DNA of 15,660 nucleotides from Croceicoccus sp. (GCA_029936705.1 JAPYSD010000031.1:1-15660); one strand, 5' to 3'. Counted from the first letter of the stretch, positions 1 through 8,095 are shown. Program-made: numbers and translations. The notes: generated from the letters alone by a model not told the origin.

Positions 1-69
1 CAGTATGGAAGGCAGGTCATCGCCACCATGGAATTCCGGCAAGTCGCCGACGGGAAATACGCTGAACAT
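1..69 (-). CDS. cofE: Coenzyme F420-0:L-glutamate ligase, N-terminal fragment (cut by left edge)
   Basis: Only the first 23 codons are inside the window. The ATG (first base at 69) lies 2 nt after the TGA of the npdG-like gene, so it is the next gene of the same operon. The peptide begins MFSVFPVGDLPEFHGGDD and continues LPSIL. The pattern GLPE/DLPE-x(3-4)-GDDL is characteristic of the N-terminus of CofE and the FbiB N-terminal domain, which adds glutamate residues to F420-0 using GTP. The identification rests on this short motif plus its position behind fbiC and npdG. Whether it carries the extra FbiB nitroreductase-like domain cannot be seen. Another small protein starting with a similar motif is possible but unlikely in this context. 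Confidence 0.7.
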   Translation of the reverse strand, partial: MFSVFPVGDLPEFHGGDDLPSIL

Positions 70-71
70 CG

Positions 72-722
72 TCAATCGGGGGCGTTCAATTCGCCCGTGA
101 TGCGAATTCCGGCGCCATCGACCTTGTAGTTCTTGTTGATGAAAATCAGCAGCGAGGTCATCGCCTCGGCCGCCGCCGCGTTGACCAGCGGGCCGGCATG
201 GATGCCGCGTTGCCCAATGGCTTCTGCCAGCGCGACAACTTCGGCACGTGCCGCCTTGTCGTCGCCGAACACCAGAATGTCGCAATCGACAAAGCCATCC
301 TCTGCCAGGCGATGCGCCGCGACATTGTGGAACGCCGCGACCAACCGGACATCGTCGCCCAGCAGATTGCTGGCGCATATCGCTGCCGATCCTTCTTCAG
401 GCAACTGGACGCGCATCACCTTGGGCGGAACGAGCGGGACAGTGGTATCGACGACGATCTTGCCGGCGACATGCGGCTTGATATCGGCCAGCGTCGCCGC
501 TTGGGCGGAAAACGGCACGGTGACCAACACGATGTCGCCCGCCTGCGCCGCATCGGCATTGGCCATGCCGGTCAGCCCATGGCCGAGTTCCTCTGCCCGG
601 GCAATGGCCGCTTCGGCAGAGCGCGATCCGATGATCACCTGATGCCCTGCCTTGGCAAGCCGCCATGCAATGGCGCTGCCGAGATTGCCCGTACCGCCGA
701 CTACTGCGATCGTCTGGCTCAT
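72..722 (-). CDS. npdG: F420:NADPH oxidoreductase (NpdG/Fno-like)
   Basis: This 216-residue protein matches the family that transfers hydride between NADPH and coenzyme F420. The N-terminus has a dinucleotide-binding loop, VVGGTGNLGSA (residues 7-17), followed by IGSRS (31-35), whose Ser-Arg pair in this family contacts the 2'-phosphate of NADP. VTVPF near residues 67-71 and the conserved run LVAAFHNVAAHRL in the middle fit the F420-dependent NADP reductase fold. Length is normal for the family. It sits 22 nt after the fbiC stop and 2 nt before the cofE start. Because no F420-dependent glucose-6-phosphate dehydrogenase is visible, this enzyme is the likely source of F420H2 for the LLM enzyme of the operon (inference). 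The start is the ATG at 722; only a weak GGAT-type ribosome site precedes it. Confidence 0.88.
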   Translation of the reverse strand: MSQTIAVVGGTGNLGSAIAWRLAKAGHQVIIGSRSAEAAIARAEELGHGLTGMANADAAQAGDIVLVTVPFSAQAATLADIKPHVAGKIVVDTTVPLVPPKVMRVQLPEEGSAAICASNLLGDDVRLVAAFHNVAAHRLAEDGFVDCDILVFGDDKAARAEVVALAEAIGQRGIHAGPLVNAAAAEAMTSLLIFINKNYKVDGAGIRITGELNAPD

Positions 723-744
723 AAACTAATCCAATCCTGTCAAA

Positions 745-3057
745 TTATGCGACGGTCTCGCCCGCGGCCAGACCGTAAAGCGTGGTGCGTTCCTGCAGGC
801 GGCGACCGATGCCATGGGCCAGCGCGCGCATTTCGGGAACACCGAATTCCTGTCCGTTCACCCCGCCCGCAGCGCGCGTGATCGATTCGTCCATCAGCGT
901 CCCGCCCAGATCGTTGGCACCTGCCTGAAGTATGTGGGCCGCCCCCTCCGGACCCAGTTTTACCCAGCTGACCTGAATGTTCGGAATGGCACCGTCCAGC
1001 GCAATCCGCGACACGGCATGCATCAGCACTGTTTCGCGCCATGTCGGGCCGGAACGGGTTTGCCCGCGGCGCCAGTTCGGTGCCTCCATATGGACGAAAG
1101 GCAAAGGCACGAATTCGGTGAAGCCGCTGCTTTCCATCTGCAATTCGCGCAGGCGCAGCAGATGCGTGGCCCAGTGGGCATAGGTTTCGACATGGCCGAA
1201 CATGATGGTGGATGTGGTCTTCAGCCCCACCTTGTGTGCCGCCTGCATCACCGCCAGCCATTCGCCGGTCGAAAGCTTGTCGGGGCAAATGATGTCGCGG
1301 ATATCATCTGACAGGATTTCAGCCGCCGTCCCCGGCAAGGTTGCCAGCCCGCATTCCTTGAGCGAAGCGAGGTAATCTTCGTAATCCAGCCCCAGTGTGG
1401 TGGCGCCGTGATGCACCTCCAGCGGCGAGAACGCGTGCACATGCATGTCCGGCACCGCATCCTTTACCGCTTGCACGATCCCGCGATAGGTGTTGCCGTC
1501 ATAGCTCGGGTGGATGCCCCCTTGCAGGCACACCTCGCTCGCGCCGCGTTCGCGCGCCTCAACCGTGCGGCGGGCGATTTCGGCATGGTCGATATTATAC
1601 GCCGGGCCGCGCTCGCTCTTGGTGCTGCCCTTGGAGAAGGCGCAGAAGCCGCAACGGTAAAGGCAGATATTGGTATAGTTGATGTTGCGATTGATCACAT
1701 GGGTGACATTGTCGCCCACCCGGTCATGCCTCAGCTCGTCGGCAACGCGGCAGATCCGCTCGAAATCGCGGCCTTCGGCCCCGAACATCCTTTCGATGTG
1801 GAACGCGCCGAGCTCCTCGCCGTGCTCGACCCGGCCCAGGGCTATGCGGATTTCCTTGTCCCCTCCGATACCGATGGATAGCGGCCTTTCCGGTATCGCC
1901 CCGCCGGTGCCGGGATGCCAGTCGCTGTCACGCGGTAATCCGCGCGCATCGGTGGCCCTTCGAATGCGCGGCTGAAGCGCCTCGTCCATCCACAATCCGG
2001 GTGCACGAGCGAATGCCGGGCCGATGGTAAGCCGCTGGCGCAGGTGCCGTCCGGCCTCCTCGGTCTGGGTCTCCAGCTGCTCAAGATGTGGCCAGGGCGC
2101 TTCGGGGTTCACATGGTCGAGCGTGACCGGCGAAACCCCGCCCCAGTCGTTGACGCCCGCACGGATAAGCTTGCCCAGCTGTCCCGGCTGCAGGTTGGGC
2201 GGTGCCTGCACCACCATTTCCGCCAGAAGTATCAAGCGGGCAGCGGCTATCGTCCAGAGATGTTCGTCGAGCCCGATATCGGGCGTTGCTGCCATCAGCG
2301 TCCCGGGCTTGGCGCGGAAGTTCTGGATGATGACTTCCTGGATATGGCCATGGCGCGCATGCAGATCGCGGATCGCAAGCAGTGCCTCCACCCGTTCCAG
2401 CCGCGTTTCGCCAATCCCGATCAGCAGGCCGGTGGTAAAGGGCACCTTTGCCTCGCCAGCATCGCGCAGGGATTGCAGGCGGACTTCCGGTATCTTGTCG
2501 GGAGACCCGTAATGCGGCATTCCCTTGCCGCACAGCCGTTCCGACGTGCTTTCCAGCATCAATCCCATCGAAGCCGAGACCGGACGCAGCTTTTCGTAGT
2601 CGGCAGCCGTCATGATCCCGGAGTTGAGATGCGGCAGCAGGCTCGTTTCTTCGAGGACGAGCGAGGCGACATGCGCCAGATAATCCAGCGTGCTGGCGAA
2701 GCCGCGCTCGTCCAGCCACCGGCGCGCGGCGGAATAGCGGGCCTCGGGCTGGTCGCCCAGAGTGAACAATGCTTCGCGGCAACCGCGCTGTTCGCCCGCG
2801 CGGGCGATCTCAAGCACTTCTTCCGGTTCGAGGAATGGCGCCGTCAGTTGCGACGGGCGGTGAGCGAACGTGCAGTAATGGCAGACATCGCGGCACAATT
2901 TCGTCAGCGGTATGAAAACCTTGCGCGAATAGGTGACCACCGCGCCATGCGCCGCAATCGTCTTGGCCTCGGCCTCTGCGGCCAGTTCGTCCAGCGAGAA
3001 ACGCTCCAGCCTGTCCAGCCAATCGCGCGCTTCGGTCCTGTTCCACCAATATGCCAT
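745..3057 (-). CDS. fbiC: Fused FO synthase, CofG-CofH (7,8-didemethyl-8-hydroxy-5-deazariboflavin synthase)
   Basis: This 770-residue protein carries two radical-SAM halves and makes FO, the deazaflavin chromophore of F420, from tyrosine and 5-amino-6-ribitylaminouracil. The first half (CofG-like, about residues 40-345) has the 4Fe-4S motif CRDVCHYC with Cys55, Cys59 and Cys62. The second half (CofH-like, about 440-765) has CLYRCGFC with Cys465, Cys469 and Cys472. Both are C-x3-C-x2-C, as expected. The C-terminus ends in RLQERTTLYG, a signature of CofH/FbiC. Archaea usually encode CofG and CofH separately; the fusion is the actinobacterial arrangement, also found in some proteobacteria. It is somewhat shorter than mycobacterial FbiC (about 856 residues), mainly because of a short N-terminus. 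The gene starts 6 nt after the LLM stop, so the two are surely cotranscribed; the ribosome site is weak, suggesting coupling. Confidence 0.95.
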   Translation of the reverse strand: MAYWWNRTEARDWLDRLERFSLDELAAEAEAKTIAAHGAVVTYSRKVFIPLTKLCRDVCHYCTFAHRPSQLTAPFLEPEEVLEIARAGEQRGCREALFTLGDQPEARYSAARRWLDERGFASTLDYLAHVASLVLEETSLLPHLNSGIMTAADYEKLRPVSASMGLMLESTSERLCGKGMPHYGSPDKIPEVRLQSLRDAGEAKVPFTTGLLIGIGETRLERVEALLAIRDLHARHGHIQEVIIQNFRAKPGTLMAATPDIGLDEHLWTIAAARLILLAEMVVQAPPNLQPGQLGKLIRAGVNDWGGVSPVTLDHVNPEAPWPHLEQLETQTEEAGRHLRQRLTIGPAFARAPGLWMDEALQPRIRRATDARGLPRDSDWHPGTGGAIPERPLSIGIGGDKEIRIALGRVEHGEELGAFHIERMFGAEGRDFERICRVADELRHDRVGDNVTHVINRNINYTNICLYRCGFCAFSKGSTKSERGPAYNIDHAEIARRTVEARERGASEVCLQGGIHPSYDGNTYRGIVQAVKDAVPDMHVHAFSPLEVHHGATTLGLDYEDYLASLKECGLATLPGTAAEILSDDIRDIICPDKLSTGEWLAVMQAAHKVGLKTTSTIMFGHVETYAHWATHLLRLRELQMESSGFTEFVPLPFVHMEAPNWRRGQTRSGPTWRETVLMHAVSRIALDGAIPNIQVSWVKLGPEGAAHILQAGANDLGGTLMDESITRAAGGVNGQEFGVPEMRALAHGIGRRLQERTTLYGLAAGETVA

Positions 3058-3063
3058 ATCGCG

Positions 3064-4065
3064 TTACATTCTCTTTCTTGCGGCTGCGAGGCCGCGGATC
3101 GTGGTGAGCGGATCGGCATGCCCGGGAAGCGCGGCGATAAGCGTGGAAACACCCATCGCTTCCATGCTGGCCATGACCCCTGCCACGTGGTCTTCAGGTC
3201 CCGCGATCGTATCGAAATCCTGCAGGAATTCGGTGAGCCCCATCTCGTCCATCAGCCGAACGTTGCGTCCGCCGACCACGACATGTTCCGATGGATCATA
3301 ACGTGCCTGAAAAGCCTGGACGAGCGGGCGGACATTATCGGGCAGCATCGCCAACGTCTCGGGCGTACGAAAGGCCATCGCATTGACGGCAATAAAAGCC
3401 TTCAGGTCGTCGATGGCCTGCTGCCGATGCTCTCGCACCGAAATATAGCTGGTCACCCAGATGTCGAGCGCATCGGCATCGCGGCCCGCCCTGTCGGCGG
3501 CATCGCGCAACGCAGCAATCCTCTGCTCCAGCGCATCGAGGCTCTGGTCACCTGCAAACAGGATGGCCCCATCGGCAAGCTCTCCTGCAAGCGCGATAGC
3601 CTTTGGGCCGAAAGCGGAATAATAGATCGGAACCTTGCGCGCGAAGCGAAGCGATTTGACGGGCCGCCCTTCCCACTCGATCTCCTCGCCGGCGAAAAGC
3701 TGGCGCAGGGCGACAAGTTCGGCCCGCACTTCCTTTTGCGTGGCCGGTGCGCGCCCCACGGCCAGGACCGTGCTGCCCCCTGTCGCAAATCCCATGGCCG
3801 CCCGCCCGCCCGTCAATTTGTCGATGGTGGCAAAGGCACTCGCCGCGACGAGCGGGTGGCGCATGAACGGCGATGTCACAAGCGAGCCGATCCGCGCCTT
3901 GGGCGCTTCGAGTGCCGCCAATGTCATGGAGGTGACCATTTCATGCCAGCCGGACGGCGAATCCCCGACCGTGACCAGATCATAGTCCAGCTCCGCCGCC
4001 AGCCTCACCTCGCTGCGGAACAAGTCCAGCGAGGTGCCCCACATCGAACAGATACCCAGCTTCAT
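3064..4065 (-). CDS. Luciferase-like (LLM) oxidoreductase, probably F420-dependent
   Basis: The protein is about 333 residues long and has the luciferase-like TIM-barrel family pattern. It begins MKLGICSMWG, then has the LAAELDYDLVTVGDSPSGWHE segment of the barrel start, LVTSPFMRHPLVAASAFATIDKLTGGR, and the MGFATGGS loop, as in F420-dependent Mer/Adf/Fgd relatives. Members use either F420 or FMN; lying between BKACE and fbiC in an F420 operon strongly favours F420 (inference). The substrate is unknown. Reduction of an enone, imine or ketone, or the reverse oxidation, would fit the family. I chose the ATG at 4065, with GGGGG 8 nt upstream, over an in-frame TTG at 4089, because the conserved barrel strand begins right at MKLGI. 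A 105-nt gap separates it from the upstream BKACE gene, so it could also have its own promoter. Confidence 0.88.
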   Translation of the reverse strand: MKLGICSMWGTSLDLFRSEVRLAAELDYDLVTVGDSPSGWHEMVTSMTLAALEAPKARIGSLVTSPFMRHPLVAASAFATIDKLTGGRAAMGFATGGSTVLAVGRAPATQKEVRAELVALRQLFAGEEIEWEGRPVKSLRFARKVPIYYSAFGPKAIALAGELADGAILFAGDQSLDALEQRIAALRDAADRAGRDADALDIWVTSYISVREHRQQAIDDLKAFIAVNAMAFRTPETLAMLPDNVRPLVQAFQARYDPSEHVVVGGRNVRLMDEMGLTEFLQDFDTIAGPEDHVAGVMASMEAMGVSTLIAALPGHADPLTTIRGLAAARKRM

Positions 4066-4170
4066 CGGTCTTGCCCCCAGCAAACGCAACGGGCCGGCGG
4101 CGCAACGTGACTGCGCTGACTATCGCCGCGTTCCCTATAGCGTCCTGGTCCTGCGTGGATCATTTCCTGC

Positions 4171-5100
4171 TCAGATAATGGTCCGGTCGCCGCCCTTGAG
4201 GTCAAGGATCTGGCGCGCTTCGTCAGGCGTTGCCACGGACAGGCCCATACCCTCCACGATGGCTTTTGCGGTCGCGACCTGTTCCGCGTTGGTTTCCGCC
4301 AGTCGGCCCGGACCGGCCCAGAGCGAATCTTCAAGGCCCACGCGAACATTGCCGCCCATCGACGCAGCCATGGCGACGATGCTCATCTGCCGTGCGCCGG
4401 CGCCCAGCACCGACCATTCGTACTGGTCGCCAAACAGCCTGTCCGCCGTGCGCTTCATGTGCTGGATATCTTCAGGGTGGCTGCCGATGCCGCCAAGGAT
4501 ACCGAAGCAAGTCTGAACGAACAGCGGAGCCTTCACCAGCCCGCGATCGAGGAAATGCGCCAGGTTGTACAGATGGCTGGTGTCATAGCATTCGAACTCG
4601 AACCGCGTGCCCAGCGGGGAAAGCAGTTCCAGCAGCCCTTCGATATCCTTATAGGTGTTCTTGAATACAAGGTCGCGAGATGCCTCAAGCGTGGCCGGCT
4701 CCCAGTCGTATTTCCAGTCCTTGTAGCGGTTCAGCATCGGGAACAGGCCGAACCCCATCGAACCCATGTTGAGGCTGGCGACCTCCGGCGCGAAACGCGT
4801 TGCCGGCCTCAGCCTTTCCTCCAGCGTCATCGAGGGATGGCCGCCGGTGGTGATGTTCAGCACCGCATCGGTCCGCTGCTTGATGACCTTGAGGAAGGGT
4901 TCGTAGAGATCGGGATTCTGGTCCGGACGCCCGTCCTTGGGATTGCGGGCGTGCAAATGAATGATGGCCGCGCCCGCGTCAGCCGCGCCAATGGCCGCTT
5001 CCGCAATCTCGTCAGCGGTCACCGGCAAATGCGGCGACATGCTCGGCGTATGGATCGCGCCGGTCACCGCGCAGCTGATGATTACCTTACCCTTGGCCAC
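4171..5100 (-). CDS. BKACE family (DUF849) beta-keto acid cleavage enzyme
   Basis: BKACE enzymes are zinc-dependent and cleave a beta-keto acid with acetyl-CoA to give acetoacetate and a new CoA thioester; the founding member is 3-keto-5-aminohexanoate cleavage enzyme (Kce). Starting from the GTG, the 309-residue protein has the strand AGAAIIHLHARNPKDGRP with the two zinc-ligand histidines at 48 and 50, FEFECYD around 168-173, and VGLEDSLW with Glu257-Asp258, the position of the third ligand. An insert of about 30 residues around 118-155, rich in aromatic and charged residues, makes it longer than Kce. The true substrate cannot be told from sequence; the context suggests a late product of ring degradation. 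The GTG at 5100 is preferred because GGGAG lies 6 nt before it; an upstream TTG at 5118 has no such support. Confidence 0.9.
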   Translation of the reverse strand: MAKGKVIISCAVTGAIHTPSMSPHLPVTADEIAEAAIGAADAGAAIIHLHARNPKDGRPDQNPDLYEPFLKVIKQRTDAVLNITTGGHPSMTLEERLRPATRFAPEVASLNMGSMGFGLFPMLNRYKDWKYDWEPATLEASRDLVFKNTYKDIEGLLELLSPLGTRFEFECYDTSHLYNLAHFLDRGLVKAPLFVQTCFGILGGIGSHPEDIQHMKRTADRLFGDQYEWSVLGAGARQMSIVAMAASMGGNVRVGLEDSLWAGPGRLAETNAEQVATAKAIVEGMGLSVATPDEARQILDLKGGDRTII

Positions 5101-5106
5101 AAAATA

Positions 5107-5111
5107 CTCCC
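5107..5111 (-). promoter_or_regulatory. Ribosome binding site deciding the BKACE start
   Basis: On the minus strand GGGAG is followed by TATTTT and then the GTG at 5100, an ideal 6-nt spacing. It lies downstream of the TTG at 5118, so it supports GTG initiation. Confidence 0.65.
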
Positions 5112-5163
5112 GGCACAAATGCTATAGTTTCCCCTGCGGTAGGACGTGCGGTACGGGGCGCAA

Positions 5164-5179
5164 TCTAACCTTCGATAGG
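5164..5179. promoter_or_regulatory. Imperfect 6-4-6 dyad upstream of BKACE (candidate operator 3)
   Basis: The plus strand reads TCTAAC-CTTC-GATAGG. The right arm is identical to that of the perfect dyad at 7948-7963 and the left arm matches it at four of six bases, with the same 4-bp spacer length. Its centre lies 71.5 bp before the BKACE GTG, in the 82-nt gap after the regulator gene (measured to the TTG at 5118, the gap is only 64 nt). A CTATAG at 5122-5127 could serve as a -10 element downstream of it, with no clear -35, as expected for an activated promoter. Its role is inferred. Confidence 0.35.
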
Positions 5180-5182
5180 GTG

Positions 5183-7933
5183 TCAGGACAAAATGCCCAG
5201 CTGCCTTGCCCGCAATACGGCTTGCGGACGGCGGCGCACGCCCAGCTTGTCGTAGATCTGCTGCATGTACCATTTGACGGTGCCTTCCGTCAGGCCAAGC
5301 CGGTCGCCGATTTCCCTGTTCCGCAGGCCGCCACTGACCTGGGTGAGGATTTCGATCTCGCGCAGGGACAGGCCGCCGCTGGGGCCGAACTCTTCGTCGT
5401 CCTCTTCGTCCTGGTCGATCTGCGGATTTCCCTTGAGCAGCTTCACCAACCCATGGGCAAACCTGTCGACCGGATCGTCGAGGATCGGGCCATTGCCATA
5501 GGCGTCGACGATCAGCGCAGCGATCGCTTCCCCTTCGTCGAGAAACGGGCGCAGCCAGCCGCCGGTCTCGGCCAGTTCCACGGCAGCGCGTACAGAGCGG
5601 CGTGCTTCCGACCGGTTGCCTGCCAGTATCGAGATTTCGGCCAGCAGCAGTTCGAACGAAAGGGCGGACCGGATGGCGCCGCGGCGGCGTACCAGTTCCA
5701 GCCAGCGCTTCGCCACCTTGCGCGAGCGCACCAGCCGGAACCGGTGCATTTCTATCCGCAGCCAGGCAATCGCCAGCCATTCGTTGAGCCGCGACGGATT
5801 GAGCGTGGGGACCGGTTCTCCTTCGCCCACCAAATCGCAGGAATAGAACAGCGTTTCGGCCTCTTCCAGCTGCCCGTTCTTGATCAAAATGCGTACCTGT
5901 TCCGATACGACCATGGCCCGCAAACGGTCGAGCCCGCATTCGATCGCGACAAGATGCGCTTCTTCCAGCACCGAAAGCGCCGAGGCGAGGTCGCCATGGG
6001 CGGCCGCCAGCCGGGCGCGCACGAGATATCCCGACGCGACTTGATCGACGAAGCCCCATTGGCGAATAGAAGGCATGTACTGGTCGACCAGCCTGGCTGC
6101 CTCGTCCAGTTCGCCGCATTCGTATAATATCTCGGCCAGCGGAAGTGCCGGCAGCGCGCCCAGCCCCGAAACCTCGCTTTCACGCTGGCGCGCGATTTCC
6201 TGCGCTTCATGCAGGAACTGCTTTGCGGTTTCCGTCTTGCCCTGTGCGACGAGCGTAGGCGCGACCGACGACTTGAGCGCAATCGATGCGAAGGCTGAAC
6301 CCGGTCGCGCCAATGCCTTGCGCAATTCACCTTCCAGTCGAAGCATGTCGTGGAAGTGAAACAGCTCACGACGGGCGGAAAGCAGCTGTGCCAGCAGGGT
6401 ACAGCTGAGATATGGATGATCGTCACCCAGATCGGCCAGCAGCGGGCCGCATTCCTCCTCTACCGCGACCATGTCGTCGCGTGCGGCGTGCAACATGACC
6501 TTGCGGTGGCGCACATGAAAATCCAGCTGTCGCGCTGCGTAGTCATCCAGTTCGCCGGCATCCATCTTATCTTCGATGGCTTTTTCCGCCGCTTCGATCA
6601 GGCGTTCGGCGGACGTGAATGCCAGTCGCCTGCTGCGCCGCCACGACATGGCCAGCAGGATCGACGGCTTGTCCTCGACCACCTGCCACGGCAACCGGCT
6701 AGCCAGTTCGTCAAGCCGCTGCATCAGCCCGGCATAGATCATCTGTTCGGCTAGGGTTTCGATCTGCGACGCGAGAAATTCCTGATCGGTACTTTGCTCG
6801 GCATGCTCCAGTGCAAGGTGATAATTGCTGGTTTCTGCGTAGAAGCGGCTGGCGCGCCGGTGCAATTCGGCTGCGCGTTCAGGTGCCAGCTTCATGAGCC
6901 GCCCCAGAACCATATCGCGGAACAGCTTGTAGTGGCGATATTCACCCTGCTCGCGGTCCAGTTCGATCAGGAAGAGCCCGCGCTCGAAAGCCTCGTCGAG
7001 ATATTTGCGCGCTTCGCTCTGGCCGATCACCGCAGCGCAAGCCGACGGCGAAAGTTCTTTCAGGATCGAGGTGTCGATGATGAAGTTCCGCAATTCCTGC
7101 GGAAGTCCCTCGATCACTTCCTCGTGGAAATAGCTCGCATATTCGTAACGCAGCCGACTGGCCGCCCGTTCAGGCATTTCCGCGTGCAAACTATCCTTGT
7201 GCCACGTCTGGGAGGCAAGAATCAGGCCGGCGGCCCAGCCCTGTGTATCCATTATCATGCGCTGGATCTGCGCCGCAGTCGGCTCTGCCCCAATTTCCTG
7301 CCTCAGCAGGCTGCTTGCTTCCTCTGTATCGAAACACAGGTCCGCCATCCTGACTTCCATCAGGTATCCCAGCGATCTCAGGCGAGCGAGATTGATGTCA
7401 TTTTCGCCCCGGGACGCCATGACGGTCGTCAACCCGTCGCGTGAGCTGAAAATCAGCTGCTCGACGAAATCATGCACTTCGCGGGGCAGCAACTGGGCAT
7501 CGTCTATGAACAGGATCGGCGCCGCGCCCGATCGCTTGGCAAGCTCGACGAACCATGCACGCGGATCGCTGGAAGCGATGCCAAGACCCGACACGACACA
7601 GGCCTGGGACAGTGCCTCGAGAAAGGTGTCGAGACTGTCCACACCGGCGCGCGCCGCGATCCAAAGAACGGATCGCCCTCGTTCGGCCAGCAGATCGGCC
7701 CATCGCAGCATGGCGGTTGTCTTCCCGAAACCGGCCGGAGCGATAACCGTGACTGCGCGATAGCCGGCGATCTTTTCCGCCAGGCTTTCGATCCTTGCCC
7801 GTTTCACATACGCGTGCGCCGAACGCGGCGGCACGATCGTGGTCTGCACTAAGCCCATGTGGCCAGCCTCTTCGCCTCTCCCTGCCGGTCGTATGCCGGC
7901 AATGCCGCTGTTATCGTGCAGCGCATCCATCAT
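5183..7933 (-). CDS. LuxR-family ATP-dependent transcription regulator (LAL / MalT-like)
   Basis: This large LuxR-type (LAL) regulator has up to 916 residues. Residues 27-55 have the LVQTTIVPPRSAHAYVKRARI pattern that begins MalT-like proteins. A Walker A loop, APAGFGKTT, lies at 65-73 and a Walker B, ILFIDDAQ, at about 140-147. A long helical repeat-rich middle (about 330-840) probably forms a TPR-like sensor, and a LuxR/GerE helix-turn-helix occupies about 855-916 (LSLREIEIL ... NREIGDRLGLTEGTVKWYM). Such proteins are usually ATP- and ligand-dependent activators. It is transcribed divergently from the catabolic operon and heads the BKACE-F420 genes, so control of both is likely; the inducer is unknown. 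The longest start (tandem ATGs at 7933/7930) has a poor ribosome site. An internal ATG at 7858 has GAGG 8 nt upstream and begins exactly at the conserved family motif, so the true protein may be 891 residues. Confidence 0.93.
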   Translation of the reverse strand: MMDALHDNSGIAGIRPAGRGEEAGHMGLVQTTIVPPRSAHAYVKRARIESLAEKIAGYRAVTVIAPAGFGKTTAMLRWADLLAERGRSVLWIAARAGVDSLDTFLEALSQACVVSGLGIASSDPRAWFVELAKRSGAAPILFIDDAQLLPREVHDFVEQLIFSSRDGLTTVMASRGENDINLARLRSLGYLMEVRMADLCFDTEEASSLLRQEIGAEPTAAQIQRMIMDTQGWAAGLILASQTWHKDSLHAEMPERAASRLRYEYASYFHEEVIEGLPQELRNFIIDTSILKELSPSACAAVIGQSEARKYLDEAFERGLFLIELDREQGEYRHYKLFRDMVLGRLMKLAPERAAELHRRASRFYAETSNYHLALEHAEQSTDQEFLASQIETLAEQMIYAGLMQRLDELASRLPWQVVEDKPSILLAMSWRRSRRLAFTSAERLIEAAEKAIEDKMDAGELDDYAARQLDFHVRHRKVMLHAARDDMVAVEEECGPLLADLGDDHPYLSCTLLAQLLSARRELFHFHDMLRLEGELRKALARPGSAFASIALKSSVAPTLVAQGKTETAKQFLHEAQEIARQRESEVSGLGALPALPLAEILYECGELDEAARLVDQYMPSIRQWGFVDQVASGYLVRARLAAAHGDLASALSVLEEAHLVAIECGLDRLRAMVVSEQVRILIKNGQLEEAETLFYSCDLVGEGEPVPTLNPSRLNEWLAIAWLRIEMHRFRLVRSRKVAKRWLELVRRRGAIRSALSFELLLAEISILAGNRSEARRSVRAAVELAETGGWLRPFLDEGEAIAALIVDAYGNGPILDDPVDRFAHGLVKLLKGNPQIDQDEEDDEEFGPSGGLSLREIEILTQVSGGLRNREIGDRLGLTEGTVKWYMQQIYDKLGVRRRPQAVLRARQLGILS

Positions 7934-7947
7934 GGCAAGCCCGATTT

Positions 7948-7963
7948 CCTATCCGCAGATAGG
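7948..7963. promoter_or_regulatory. Perfect 6-4-6 dyad CCTATC-CGCA-GATAGG (candidate operator 1)
   Basis: The arms CCTATC and GATAGG are exact reverse complements around a 4-bp spacer. The centre is 22 bp before the longest regulator start and 50 bp from the second dyad. A binding site for a dimeric helix-turn-helix protein, most simply the adjacent LuxR-type regulator, is inferred. Confidence 0.5.
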
Positions 7964-7997
7964 TTGTGATGCGCTTGGGCGGCGATAACCCCACAAT

Positions 7998-8013
7998 CCG
8001 ATAAAGCTATCGG
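7998..8013. promoter_or_regulatory. Perfect 6-4-6 dyad CCGATA-AAGC-TATCGG (candidate operator 2)
   Basis: This is an exact dyad with the same arm and spacer lengths as the site at 7948-7963, sharing the outer CC...GG and the AT at arm positions 4-5. The centre-to-centre distance of 50 bp is about five helical turns, so proteins on the two sites could face the same side of the DNA. Its role as an operator is inferred. Confidence 0.45.
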
Positions 8014-8080
8014 CGTGCAGGACGATGATCTTGCGGCAGCGGGAGTTGGGATATGAATTTCAAATTGGCGGGAGTGCGCC

Positions 8081-8095
8081 ATTCCCTGCGGGAAT
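8081..8095 (+). repeat. Inverted repeat ATTCCC-TGC-GGGAAT
   Basis: Perfect 6-bp arms flank a 3-nt loop. It shares its last base with the next inverted repeat. No run of T follows, so it is not an intrinsic terminator. It may be a protein site or, if transcription starts upstream of it, a leader hairpin of the catabolic mRNA. Confidence 0.4.

Noticed and set aside
1475..1490. ACGATC-CCGC-GATAGG, a further match to the 6-4-6 dyad
   Set aside because: It lies within the fbiC coding sequence, far from any start, and is best taken as background; it limits the confidence of the imperfect intergenic sites.
2044..4110. A 688-codon open frame on the plus strand opposite fbiC and the LLM gene
   Set aside because: It is antisense to two well-supported genes, is rich in Arg, His and Gln as mirror frames in high-GC DNA are, shows no domain, and crosses the junction between two genes.
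4100..4116. Hairpin GCGCA-ACGTGAC-TGCGC between BKACE and the LLM gene
   Set aside because: The stem is only 5 bp with a 7-nt loop and no T-run on either strand; it is not a credible terminator.
4961..6127. A 388-codon plus-strand open frame running across the BKACE start, the intergenic gap and the regulator C-terminus
   Set aside because: It spans functional boundaries of two minus-strand genes and has no protein-like motif.
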